In this document: positions 48,154-58,967 of the stretch, piece by piece
How the letters are laid out: every line of letters begins with the position of its first letter
Position numbering within the stretch: the stretch's first letter is position 1
Assembly: GCA_025765615.1 (NCBI GenBank)
Contig: JAIVFJ010000018.1
Span: 186,001 to 250,000, forward strand
Source of the DNA: Zopfochytrium polystomum
Taxonomy: Eukaryota > Chytridiomycota > Chytridiomycetes > Chytridiales > Chytridiaceae
DNA length: 64,000 bases
Direction of reading: 5' to 3'
Made by a program: the position numbers and the translations under genes
Notes under the pieces: generated by a model
Told to the model about the DNA's origin: nothing
Databases searched by the model: none
Seen by the model: the letters and a program-made list of their open reading frames with translations, nothing else

Positions 48154-48652
48154 CTTTGGAGGAATTAATTATAACAGTCTCAGATATCCAACGCACAAAA
48201 GTAAGCAAGGATGAAATGCACAGGTGAGCCTTCCGCACGATGCTGGTCTGGGCTCCCCCCAGTACCCTATGAGGTGAGGCAACCACTCCCCCATACACAG
48301 CTTGCCCTCAACGCTACCCCCCCGCGTCTCGCCTGGGCACATCAGGAGAATAACTGTCTCCTGGTTGGTGCTCCTCACGGAATGGGCTCCCTGCTCAGGA
48401 CTCCACCTCCTCTGACACAGGTCTGGGCCACACTAGCCTACGAGCTGGGGCTTCGGTTGTCGTGGGCCTTCGGTTGCTTCACATTGCCGGTCTACCCCCC
48501 GATCCGGTCTCCCTCAGTCACGCCTATAGTGCTCCCAATAAGGCCCACTGGAGATGACGTTAATTGCAGTAGCACGGAATCCAACCCATCATGCCGTCAC
48601 CTCCAACACCAGAGCTGTACATCATTATCTGATTCACTTTCGCTGTGCTTAC
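48154..48652 (-). other. Conserved intron-like structured segment between IN and RT (copia-A)
   Basis: A 499-nt segment with a CAG|GTAAGC donor and CCAAAG| acceptor, both in phase 0, so removal would fuse integrase to RT in one frame. Unspliced reading stops 27 codons downstream of the donor. The interior is not coding but is conserved with copia-B in blocks. A 10-bp stem pairs 48550-48559 with 48595-48604. See findings for the covariation. Confidence 0.7.
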
Positions 48653-50317
48653 CTGAGGGGTGACACTTTTTACCAATTCCACCGGGGCCACTGGTGTTGG
48701 TTCTGGCTCAGGGAGCTGTTCAATGTGTACGTTTGCTTCGCGAAGGAGGGCCTTGATGTTGCTGTTGGTTTCCTGAAGTTCGTCAGCTGAGAGTAAGGGC
48801 GTGTGGTGATGCTGTAGTTCTGAACTGTCATCATCAGCATCTGATTTGTTGAGTTTGGGAAAGCTGTCTTCGGCGATAGTGAGGTCGTTGAGGCGATGTG
48901 TGATAACGCGACCAGTGTTGATGTCGATGAGCCGGGCAATGGATCGGCCTATATTGCCAATGTATATTGCTGGTCGTGCTCGTTCTGCCAGTTTCTTGTA
49001 CTGGTGTGTGCTGCCGCGTTCCTTGGCTGTCACATGGTAGAGGCAACCAGCGCCAAAAACCCTAAAGTGGCTGATGCAGGGAGGAAAGCCAAGTAACATT
49101 TCAACCGGTGAAAGCAAACCACGACTGAGAACTGGCAGTGTGTTGATGATGTCCACGGCATGTCGAATAGCATAACCCCACCAAGACCAAGGTGAGCCAG
49201 CATGCTGAAGGAGTGAACGAGTTACATCCATGACTGTCCTAACTGCACGTTCTGCTTTGCCGTTGAGCTCTGGTGTGTGTGGTGGACTGACTTCAACCCG
49301 TATCCCACGAGAGGCACAGAAGCGTTCAAAGGCAGTTGACTTAAGTTCACCCCCATCAAACCTAACTGACTTAACCTGAACGTCTCGCACAGTCTGGAGT
49401 TGCTGAATGATTTTGATGGCTTCTGGTAAAGCATCAGACTTCCGTCGTAGGTTGGTTGACCAGATATAATTGCTGACATAGTCAATGGCAATGAGGGCAA
49501 AGCCGTACTGCCCCCTGAACTTGGGTTTGACCTCCACAAGGTCAAACGCCAAGTGTTCCCCAGGTAGCTTGTCCGGAGGATCTGTGTGGGGAATAGAGGC
49601 ACGTATCTGCTTTGCAATAATACAGGCCTTACACTCGTCCTCAAGCAGTTCTAAGTCTATGTCTGGAAAGTCAGCACAGGTTCGTCGTTCCTTCATGGAG
49701 CGAAGTCGAGCATAGGGAATGTGTCCTAGACGTTGGTGCAGTCGGCGAGTGTCTGGTTTTTTGCTGTTGAGAAATGCTGCACGAATGCTGTGTGTGTCTG
49801 CAGGTTCTGCTGACGTGAAAAAGTTGTAATATCTGCTGGCGCAATGGGCGAGAAATTGAGTGCTGTAATTGAAGGTTGGGTTTGCTGCAGTTGGGAACCA
49901 CTGGAGACCGTGCCGAAGGATCATTTGAAGAACTGCTGGGTCACCTTCTTCATGACTGCTGCGGTGAATAACACCTGGTTGGAGGTCTCGTGCCAAGTGA
50001 TAGTAACCGCATAGCTGGAGGTCCCTGTCGGCAATAAGGTTGACTGGGCATTCTGGAGCAAACTGCGCGCCTTCAATAATGAGAGTGATGTTGTTTGCAA
50101 GAGGAATTCGTGCAACGCCTGAGCCCTCGCAGTTGAGAACTGGGCCTTCCTTTGCGATGCGCATACTGGATTTTTGGTTGTTGAAGGTTGATGGGATAAA
50201 GAAGGAGAAATCACGAAGAGTAGTAACATTGCAACCGTTATCAATAAGGAGAGGAAAGGAAGTAACAGGAGGTGGAATGTTGACTGCAAATGCCCGGATC
50301 ACTCCCGGGCCATCCAA
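48653..50317 (-). CDS. pol: Copia-A Pol 5' exon: protease-integrase
   Basis: It contains the aspartic protease LLIDNGCNVTTLRDFS, which has Asn in place of the usual Ser/Thr, and the GAG-pre-integrase HHCC finger (RLHQRLGHIPYARL ... CKACIIAKQ). The integrase core follows with AFDLVEVKP, VRFDGGELKSTAFERFC and PPHTPELNGKAERAVRT, then the C-terminal WWGYAIRHAVDIINTLP. It is in the -1 frame relative to Gag and overlaps Gag's last codons. The overlap holds GATTTTTGG, where a P-site TTT could slip one base back. The exon ends at CAG before the intron-like segment. Confidence 0.9.
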
Positions 50318-51615
50318 AAATCCTGTTGGTGGTTGTCGTCACTTTGGCCGCCAAGCTGTGAGTTGTAAGTCTCTTCCCATAACTGCTGTTCGTTTGCAAA
50401 CTGCTGACTCTGTTGTTCATCCCAATCACTGTCTGCTGGTGCACTGTATGTTAGGAGTGCCTGCTGGGATTGCTGAGGCATCTGCTCCTGCACGTTTGCA
50501 GCTGAAGGACATTCCCTTGCATAATGTCCACGACCACTGCAATTGTTGCAGGTGACATTTGCGGATGCCCGGCTCTGGTGTGGACGGAATGGTTGCTGTG
50601 GTCGCCATCCACTTTGCTGGAGTCGCCATCCCATCTGCTGGGGTCGCCAACTTCCTTGAGAGAGTGGAGTGGGCCCTCTGCCAAAGCCACCATAGGGTCG
50701 TGGGGTGTATGGCTGTGGCCTTGGTTGGAGCGGTCGATAGCCACCACGGCCTCGGGGGTGGGTGTAGTGAACTTGGGCAACATTTGCAGTTGGTGTGTTG
50801 ACCTCTGGGGCTGCAGTGGAGGTGTCCCCTTCTCTTTGATTTGCCAGCTCGATGCGTCGCTTATCATAGTTGTTTTGACGAACAGTTTGTTTGAAGAGTG
50901 AGATTAGTTTGGCTAAACTTGTTATCTCAGGAGCTGGGTTGCCGACAACAAGAAAAACGTTTCCTATCCCCATGTCCAATAGGCTTTGGTTCAGTGAACC
51001 AACAAAGATTCGAACAACTTTTTGGAAAGGGCGGATACGATGGAGAAGTTCTCCCGCTGCTGATTTTGCAAAGCTGTCAACTCGATGGTATGCTTCAGTG
51101 AATCGGGTAATGAAGGCATCTGAGGCTTCAGTTGGTTCCATTTTGATGCGTTCAAAGTCGTCAATGATCTCCTTTGCGAGTCCCTGGTCTGCTGTGCGGC
51201 AAATTATTCCCAATTCACCAACCAACTCATAAGCAAAGTTTCGACCAGGTGTGATTTGGGTGAGAAGGGCTCGAGAGATGTGGCGGCGAATAATTAGACA
51301 GCAATGTGCATTCTGGTTCTGTGTACCAGGAAACCAAGTTACTTTCTCTTGTCCACGAGGCGGAGGCACCAATTGGAATCTCTGTCCTTGGAATGGTCCA
51401 TCTCTGATGAGACAGGTTCCAGTGTCGCGGAGGTCTAGTGGATCAATTGCATCATTCTGCTCTGCGTTGATGTGACTTGTGTCAATGCAGTGGCGTAAGT
51501 CGACATTTTTGTTGGAGAGTTCTGCTGTAAGATCCTCCAACCAGTCACCGAAATTCTCTGGTCCCTCCAAGACGCTGAAGGACTTGGCAACATACTTGGT
51601 TGAGTCAGTAGTCAT
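50299..51615 (-). CDS. gag: Copia-A Gag
   Basis: A 438-residue copia Gag. The capsid region (UBN2/retrotran_gag type) includes FGDWLEDLTAELSNKN, GLAKEIIDDFERIKMEP and LNQSLLDMGIGNVF. A Gly/Arg/Pro/Gln-rich linker and one zinc knuckle, CNNCSGRGHYAREC, follow, then a Gln-rich acidic tail ending DFWMARE. The start ATG at 51615 is preceded by a ~600-nt leader that runs to the 5' LTR. Confidence 0.92.
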   Translation of the reverse strand: MTTDSTKYVAKSFSVLEGPENFGDWLEDLTAELSNKNVDLRHCIDTSHINAEQNDAIDPLDLRDTGTCLIRDGPFQGQRFQLVPPPRGQEKVTWFPGTQNQNAHCCLIIRRHISRALLTQITPGRNFAYELVGELGIICRTADQGLAKEIIDDFERIKMEPTEASDAFITRFTEAYHRVDSFAKSAAGELLHRIRPFQKVVRIFVGSLNQSLLDMGIGNVFLVVGNPAPEITSLAKLISLFKQTVRQNNYDKRRIELANQREGDTSTAAPEVNTPTANVAQVHYTHPRGRGGYRPLQPRPQPYTPRPYGGFGRGPTPLSQGSWRPQQMGWRLQQSGWRPQQPFRPHQSRASANVTCNNCSGRGHYARECPSAANVQEQMPQQSQQALLTYSAPADSDWDEQQSQQFANEQQLWEETYNSQLGGQSDDNHQQDFWMARE

Positions 51616-52200
51616 GCTGTTTTCTCAGGACGATTATGTGTGCCAAGTTTGAAAGGATTTCGTTGGATTTTGGGTGTGTTGTGAAGGTGGTGTTGCAGCA
51701 GATGAAAAGTTGGTTTGTTAGCTTGGTGTGTGTCAGGTAGGGGGGTGGTCGTTGTCTCCAATTGGGGACAAAAAATCAAAAATTAATGGTGAGGGTTGGA
51801 GGTAATCTGGTGACCCTGAATGGAAAAAGTGGGCGCTTATCGCAAAGGAGAGTGATTTTGGGATCCCGTTGGTGACAGTTGTGTAGTCCGGAAGCAGGCC
51901 TTTCGAATGATAGCTTGGGATTGGCTGGGGGAGGTCTGGAAGGCCAGCAAATTAAGGTTGAAGTTGGAAAAGTGGTTGCCAACTTCAGAGGTGGTGTACG
52001 CAACGTAGGAGCGTCGGATCCGAGATCAGGTGGGTTCGTTGGAAAGAGGAGATCGAGAGCTTTCCAATGGTAGTAACAGAATTGCTGTACGATGTCTGTA
52101 GCGTCCGTGATCGATCCCCAAAGTTGGCAGATCTGAAAAGCGTACAGGCTCTTCTACTGATTGGATCTTGTTGAAATCAAGGGGGAAGTGATTGGGATGG

Positions 52201-52214
52201 GTAACAGTTTTGTA
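52201..52214 (-). promoter_or_regulatory. Copia-A primer-site region complementary to its own LTR
   Basis: The 14 nt directly after the 5' LTR (element strand TACAAAACTGTTAC) are the exact reverse complement of GTAACAGTTTTGTA inside the LTR (plus-strand 52341-52354). Copia-B shows the same pairing with compensating changes. No tRNA complementarity was recognised. Confidence 0.7.
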
Positions 52215-52453
52215 TGAAAGATTTCGTTGGGCTGGATTGTCTATGGGTTGTGCTGCTGTGGTGATGGGTGGAGTACACTACTGAAGGTGGTGGTGGTGGG
52301 AGGTTGATCTTGGCTTCTGTCAGTCTTGTGTTTGTCTTTATACAAAACTGTTACAAGGACCATCACTTGCAAAATGCTGCAAGTCATCCTTGCAGAGCAG
52401 AAACTGGTCAAAGCTCCTGCACACTGCTTACACCAAAAGACCCAAAACTAACA
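52215..52453 (-). repeat. Copia-A 5' LTR
   Basis: 239 bp, identical by eye to the 3' LTR. On the element strand a TATAAAG box lies at about position 115, overlapping the LTR segment complementary to the primer-site region. This places that segment in U3 if the box is used. Confidence 0.93.
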
Positions 52454-53829
52454 GGAGAGACACGGGGTGGAAGGGAGTGTGGCTGAAAGAGTGATTCATA
52501 CTTCCAAATTGTTCTTTCTTTCATTTTCTCCTTTTTTTTATGTCTTTTCCCTTTTTCTCTTTTCTTTCTTTCTTCCTTCTTTTCTTCTTTCTCACCTCTC
52601 CTTTCCTAAAAAAATTCCCTCTCTCTCCTCTTTTGTTCTATATCTATCTTTTCTCTCTCAATAAATCCTACCTAGGTAACTGTTAGATTTTGGGTTTTTG
52701 CAGTAAGCTGTGTGCAGGAGCAACACCTCACACTGTGGTGCATGGGAGCACCAACTGTGATGAGGATTTGGTGCATTTTTTGTCACCTGGTCTTTGTCAC
52801 AATTTTGTATAAAGCCAAACAGCATACATTGTACAACAGTCTCCCACCTCAGCTTCACCATCACAAGAGAGTGGTCCACCAGAGTAGTTCACCACCATCC
52901 ACAAACAGCAGCTGTCATTTCTTTCATACAAAATTGTGACCCATCCCAATCATCTGGAGTATAAACAACGTGCAGAACACAGCAACACACTTGAAAAGCG
53001 CACAGAACGAGCAAACAGAAGCAGTGCCACTCGCCATCACACTATCAACTTGCTCAGTTTTTGTACCCCCACCATTCCACCACGTCTACACCACTTTTAA
53101 CACTGGGGAAGACGTTTTGACGATCGTTTTTCACTGCAGCAGCGTCGCAGAGCGTGTAAAAGCACTCATCCACAACATCAGCCACCTGATAACGTCGAAT
53201 TTCGAGAGTTTACGTTTGCAACTTCTTTCAATCGCTTTAGGAATCGCTTACCACCATTTGAAAGTGCTCCTTTTGTTCTATCTACCCACCAAATATCGTG
53301 ATCTTCGACTGGTTCCTTGCAGAATAACAGCTGTCCGTGTTTTTACTGTTCAATTAGCACTCAACTCGTCGAAATTGCTGTATTGGAGCTTCCCACCAAC
53401 ACAACTCAGCCAAAACCAGACCAAATTGCCTCAATCCAATTTTCCTGCATTGCTCAGCGCCCAATCTTCGTGATTCCACTCGGTGATCAATCAGATACAT
53501 CTACTTTCATTGCAGAATATTGAATAACGACGAGCTGCAACCATATTTTGCAGTATCCAGTTGTGCCACTACTCAATTTTCGCTTCAAACCCCGTGACAA
53601 GTCTGTTTTTCTCGTCCCCAACTCGCTACACTCGTGTGCAAACTTGGCTACATCACCTATCCACCTATCCACACCCATACCTTGACCATCAAGTGTCGTG
53701 TCACGCTTGTTGAGTGTCGACTTAAAGACTGCTACTATTCCCTACGAAGGGTTACCACTAAATCAGGGAAATCACTGCCTTTCAAATTTCTATTCTCCTG
53801 CAAAGCTCTCACACATTTTCCTCCCAAGC

Positions 53830-55247
53830 ATGAGCGAGCGTGATCAAATCAAGTATGCTTCCCGTGCATTCCCCATCCTCAAAGGCGCAGCAAATTTTGG
53901 AGATTGGCTGGACGACCTAATTTCAGAACTATCCAACAAAAGCAATGGTCTCCGCCACTGCGTCGACCCAGACCAAATTAACGTATTACCCAATGAACAA
54001 GTGGACCCCAATGATCCTAATGTCGGCCCAACATGCAGAGTACGCAGGGGCCCAACCATGGCAAGCATTATGCATTTGCACGAGACGGGCGTGAGCCGGT
54101 CAAATGGCTCCCAGGGACAGAAGACCAGAACGCATACTGTATCCTTCTCATTCAACGACATGTTGAACCAGAGCTTCTACCACAGTTCCCCCGACGAGGG
54201 TAGATTTTTGCCTACACACTGCTTGGAGAAATTGCGATTGCATGTCAAACAACAGATCAAGGATTAGCAAAGGAAATTATTGATGATTTCGAACGTATAA
54301 AAATGGAACCTGCAGAATCATCCGAGTCATTTGCAATGCGCTTCATTACAGCTTACCACAAAGTAGAAAGCTTTGCAGAAAGTTCATCACTGGAAATCCG
54401 CAGTCGCATCACACCATTTTCCAAAGTTGTGCGAGTCTTCGTATCTGCCCTGAACAACACACTAATCGATATGGGTGTTGCCAATACGTTCATGTTTGCA
54501 GGGAATCCTATCACTTCTGTTTCATCATTGACTAAACTAATCACCTTATTTAAATCTACCGCCCGCCAAAATACACATGATGAGAGGCGGGATCGACTTG
54601 CAGCACAACAGGAGCGGGACCTGACAACAGCCGTTCCAGAAGTCATTACACCAACAGCAAATGTAATTATTCGGCCAAAAGTACACTATAGTCAACTCCG
54701 CAGTCGTAGCAGTTATCATAAACCTCAGCAGTACCAGCCGTATCCTAATATCCGCCCAACAACCTTGCAGTACCAAAACCCTCAGTCCCAACAGTACACA
54801 CCGCGCCCATATGGTGGTTTTGGCCGAGGCCGAGGAACATGGCGAGGACTAAGTTCACGTGGAACAGCAACAGGTGGTACCGCAATGGGACGCGGCTCTG
54901 GGGGGAGTTGGTACCCTGCACAGCAACAGTCTTTTGGAGTCCAATGTCATGCATGTGGAGGCTATGGTCATGTTGCTCGACAGTGTGCCAACACATTTCT
55001 TCAGCAATTGCAGCAACAGCAACAGAATCGACCACCAGCAAACCCAAATGCGCTCTTAATCCAGCAACCAAACCCTCCACAACAGCAGATACCTGAAAAC
55101 CAAGCACTTCTGCTACAGAACGGTGATTGGGATGACCAGCAAAGTGAGCAGTATGCTGCAGAACAGCAATTGTGGATGGAAACGCAACTCAAATCAGAGA
55201 CCGAACAAGATGAAAGTCAACAGGATTTTTGGATGGCCCGAGAGTAA
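53830..55247 (+). pseudogene. gag: Copia-B Gag, left arm copy (broken)
   Basis: Related to copia-A Gag: it starts MSERDQIKYASRAFPILKG and ends DFWMARE, with a zinc knuckle CHACGGYGHVARQC. The frame shifts once around 54030-54060, and an in-frame TAG lies at 54201 before FAYTLLGEI. The same lesions occur in the right arm, so they predate the inverted duplication or were copied with it. Confidence 0.82.
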
Positions 55248-56172
55248 TCCGGGCATTAGCAGTTAACGTCCCTTCCCTTCCAATTTCTTTTCCTGTACTC
55301 ATCGACAACGGTTGCAATGTCACAACGCTTCGAGATTTCTCTCTCTTCATTCCCTATAGTTATACTCAGCAGAAATCTAGCATGCATATCGCCAAAGAAG
55401 GACCTATTCTCACTTGTGAAGGATTCGGCACAGCTCTCATACCACTCGCCAACAACATCACACTTATAATTGAAGGTGCCCAATATGCTCCAGAATGTCC
55501 TGTCAACTTGGTCGCTGATTGGGACCTACAACTATGTGGCTTCTTCCATCTTGCACGAGACCTTTCACACAATCTCTTCCAAGACATGTTGGTTCACCAT
55601 GGTCATGGTGGGGATACGCGATTCGACATGCAGTAGATATCATCAATACACTTCCTGTCGTCAGCCGTGGATTACTATCTCCAGTTGAAACGCTTCTTGG
55701 ATTCCCTCCATGCATCAGTCAATTCAGAGTTTTTGGCTCAGGATGTTTGTATCATATCACAGCAAAGGAATGTGGACAAACACATCAGTTTAAAAAGCTT
55801 GCAGAACGCGCCCGACCAGCAATTTACATTGGAAACATTGGTCGTTCCATTGCTCGTTTGATTGACATCAGCACGGGTAGAGTAATCACTCATCGATTGG
55901 ATGACCTTGTGGTTGCAGAAGACAGTTTCCCTCGCCTCAGCACCTCAGCAGCAGAGGATATTGCTCAGGACCTCGTTCATCAGCTAACACCACTCCTCAG
56001 CAAAGATGAACTTACATCAACTGAACAAAACATCACCAACCTCCTTCGTGAAGCCAATGTTCGCGTAGATCAATTCCCAGAACCAGGACCAGCAGCGGTA
56101 GCTGAACGACAACCTTCCACAGAACTAGCACCAAATGAACATGAAGTGGTCCAGGTACGGCAGAGAAAGTGA
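55229..56172 (+). pseudogene. pol: Copia-B protease plus integrase with core deletion, left arm
   Basis: The protease part (VLIDNGCNVTTLRDFS) reads to HLARDL, then joins directly to sequence matching the integrase C-terminal region (GSPWSWWGYAIRHAVD) in another frame. By comparison with copia-A about 250 residues are missing, including the HHCC finger and the DDE core. The same deletion is present in the right arm. Confidence 0.82.
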
Positions 56173-56186
56173 ATCGGATAACGATG

Positions 56187-56427
56187 GAAATGACAGCTGC
56201 TGTTTGTGGATGGTGGTGAACTACTCTGGTGGACCACTCTCTTGTGATGGTGAAGCTGAGGTGGGAGACTGTTGTACAATGTATGCTGTTTGGCTTTATA
56301 CAAAATTGTGACAAAGACCAGGTGACAAAAAATGCACCAAATCCTCATCACAGTTGGTGCTCCCATGCACCACAGTGTGAGGTGTTGCTCCTGCACACAG
56401 CTTACTGCAAAAACCCAAAATCTAACA
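56187..56427 (-). repeat. Copia-B 3' LTR, 5 bp short at its outer end
   Basis: It matches the 246-bp LTR at 62196-62441 except that the terminal TGAAA (plus strand) is missing where it joins the inverted arm. The other end is normal (CTAACA) and is followed by the polypurine tract complement CTCCCCCCT. Confidence 0.9.
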
Positions 56428-56711
56428 CTCCCCCCTAATCTGTGGGCAGGAGCAAAAGGGCCAGCACGGAGGAAAACCTTACGCCATAGGCAACGTAAGG
56501 AAACCGTACACTGGTTAAGGAAAAGCAATAAACAGGTATGACTGGCCACCAGGTGGCAGAACAATAAGAAAAGAATGCCCATATGAAATTTGTAGATGGA
56601 GAGCAAAGAAGCTTGAATGCAGGAATATAAGAAGCAATGCAGAAGAAGAAGAAGGGCAAGAAAGAGAAAGGAGAAAGAGAATGCAATACAAATAAAGAAA
56701 GGGGACAGAAA

Positions 56712-58436
56712 CTAAGGCACACGACAAAGACCAATATGACTAAGATGGTAAGCACCTAAAGCAGCTGGTAATGATTTTGTAAGATAATCTGCTGGTTGCT
56801 CGCCACCATGAATCCATTCCAGTCGAATCACTTGTTGATCAACCAGTTCCCTGATATAGTGATACTTAACCGGAATATGTTTTGACCTATTAGTGTAGAG
56901 ATCGTTTGAGCTCAAATTGATAACGCCTTGGGTGTCAGTATAGATTGGAATAGGAGTTGGGGATGGGAGCATAAGTGCTGTGTGCTGTTGTGAGATGGCC
57001 TCCAGTTCTCATCCTAGTTCTGAGACTGCAATGTATTCTGCTTGCTGAGGTGACAGCATAACTGTAGGACTGCGAGTTGATGCCCAGCTGATAGCGGTAT
57101 TTCCAAACAAAGCGAAGTAGCCAAGTTGTGATTTCCCATCAGCATGAACTCCATGAGCAGCATCCGAGTAGCCGAAAATTCCAGACCCTGTGTTGGAATA
57201 AAACAAACCATACTCACATGTACCATTGATGTATTGAAGGACTCGAATGAGGATCTGCAAGTGGTGTTTGCTTGGGTCCTTGCTGAAGGCGCCAAGATAT
57301 GAGACTGCTGGTGCCAAGTCTGGTCGTGTGTGTGTTGCCAAATAGTTGCTGCCACCAAGGATTGCTTGGTAGAGCTGTTGATTTGCTGTGGGTTCATCAT
57401 TTTCTCGAGGTTGAAGAGTGAGAGGACTGGGGAGAGCAGTTACTGCTGTCTTCTTTCCATTGACTAGGTCTGCATGGCGTTGGAGTAACTCTTTGGTGTA
57501 AGCTCGTTGATGCAAGTAGATGCCAGTTGGTGTTTGATGAACTTCCATATTCAGTACGGTCTTGATATGACCTAGTTCGCGGAGCTTATAGAAGGATTTT
57601 AGCAAAATGATGGCAGAGGTGATTTCCTCTGTGTGCCCAAAGAAACAAATATCATCGACATAGATAGCAATGAAAATAATACATTCCTTTGTGCGCTTGA
57701 AGAGGATGCACGGATCTGCTGCGCTTTGTTGGTAGTTGGCAGACTTGAGACGACCAATGAGCTCCTGGTACCAACAACGCCCCGCTTGCTTGATACCGTT
57801 GACAGCTTTGTGCAAAAGCCAGACCTTGCCATCCGAACGGTAGCCATCTGATTGCTCCATGTAGATGGGGACATCAAGTTTGCTGTTGAGGTAGGCATTG
57901 CTAATATCGACCATAGCTGTGTCCCAACCGTTTGAGGCTGTCATAGCAAGGAGCCATCGTAGACTATTGATGCGAACAACAGGAGAGTGAGTGTTCCAGA
58001 AATCAACGCCACGACGCTGTGTAAAGCCCTTCGCCACTAGTCGTGCACGAAAGCGCTCACTGCTGCCGTCCGGTCGAAGCTTGACCTTGTAAACCCATTT
58101 GTTCTGCACGACATTGACATTCTTGGGTCGATCAACGACTTCGAAAGCTGCAAGCATTCTGAGAGCGTCAATCTCTGTTTGCTCTGCTGCTATCCACTCT
58201 TTGGACCACTTTCCACTCATGGCCTCAGTGCGTGTTACCGGGTCTGGACATTTGACACTGGTTAAATATAGATGTCCAGATCGAGTATGTTTTGGAGATG
58301 GGCTGCACGTAGGGCTGCATGGTGATTTGCGCACATGTGTAGGTGGAAGCTCTAGTGGTGGAGGTTCTGGTGGTGGCGCTTGAGGTGGTAGGTCTCTAGT
58401 TGGTGTTTCAGCAATTGTTTTGTCATCAGGGGTATG
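56712..58436 (-). pseudogene. pol: Copia-B Pol 3' exon: RT-RNase H with one premature stop
   Basis: The RT is complete (VVRINSLRWLLAMTA, DISNAYLNSKLDVPIYMEQ, YVDDICFFGHT). RNase H reads GYSDAAHGVHADGKSQ and SPQQAEYIAVSELG. A TGA at 57011-57009 replaces the Arg codon found in copia-A right after SELG, and the same frame then continues to 56712 (YTDTQGVINL...). The lesion is consistent with a single C-to-T change. Confidence 0.88.
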
Positions 58437-58967
58437 CTTTGGTGGTGTTAGTAAAATGACAGAGGTGTTTGTGAGTATTAGGATGCAGAAAAAGGAAATA
58501 GAAAAATCATTGGCAGGTGAGCCTTCTGCACGATGCGGCTCGGGACACCCCGTGCTAGAGAGCCTTCTCTTCCTCTCTCCACAGCCCGCCTTCTGCACTT
58601 TCCCCCATGCGTAACGTCAGGCGCCAAAGGACCTATCTCCCCTGGTGGTGTTCCCTACGGAATGGGCTCCCCAAACAGGCATCCATCCCTTCTGACTTGG
58701 GTTCACGCCACACTAGCTCCCGCAGGGTCGGTATGGCCCAGGGCCTTCGGTTGCGCCACCCACGTCACTCCCAGCCGAGAGTGCGCCTGCAGTCACAGAG
58801 CCAGTTGCCGCCCTCACTCATCCGATTGGTCCCCCGGCTTTAGTGCTCGTAGGTAAGGCCCACTGGAGATGGCGTTAATTGCGGTAACACGGAGTCCATC
58901 CCGTCGTGCCGCCACCTCCAACACTTCGTGCTGTACATCGTTATCCGATTCACTTTCTCTGCCGTAC
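58437..58967 (-). other. Conserved intron-like structured segment between IN and RT (copia-B)
   Basis: A 531-nt segment bounded by CAG|GTACGG and CCAAAG|, both phase 0, with a TACTAAC branch-point consensus 58453-58447 just upstream of the acceptor. It shares blocks with the copia-A segment, including the stem pairing 58865-58874 with 58910-58919 and a 3'-proximal GCATCGTGC-GAAGGCTCACCTG element. Confidence 0.7.

Larger units (their letters stand above)
45935..52453 (-). mobile_element. Copia-A: intact Ty1/copia LTR retrotransposon
   Basis: A complete 6519-bp element on the minus strand: 5' LTR (52453-52215), primer-site region, Gag (51615-50299), protease-integrase (50317-48653), an intron-like segment (48652-48154), RT-RNase H (48153-46435), a polypurine tract (AGGGGGGAG) and a 3' LTR (46173-45935). 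The 239-bp LTRs appear identical. A 5-bp target duplication GGAGA flanks both sides (45930-45934 and 52454-52458). No stops interrupt the coding parts, so it is a young and possibly active insertion. Confidence 0.95.
52681..56186 (+). mobile_element. Copia-B inverted arm (5' LTR-gag-PR-IN), left half of palindrome
   Basis: A 3506-bp copy of the 5' half of copia-B in plus orientation: LTR 52681-52926, leader, gag 53830-55247, protease/integrase remnant 55229-56172 and the first bases of the intron-like segment. Every position x matches 115122-x on the other strand, so the arm is an exact reverse complement of 58936-62441 with no indel. It stops within the intron-like segment and is fused to a 3' LTR that lacks its last five bases. 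Confidence 0.92.

Noticed and set aside
48154..48652. Assignment of the copia IN-RT segment as a group I or group II intron
   Set aside because: The ends fit GT-AG, no convincing domain V or P7 core could be identified by eye, and a GTGYG group II start is absent. It is left as an unclassified structured segment.
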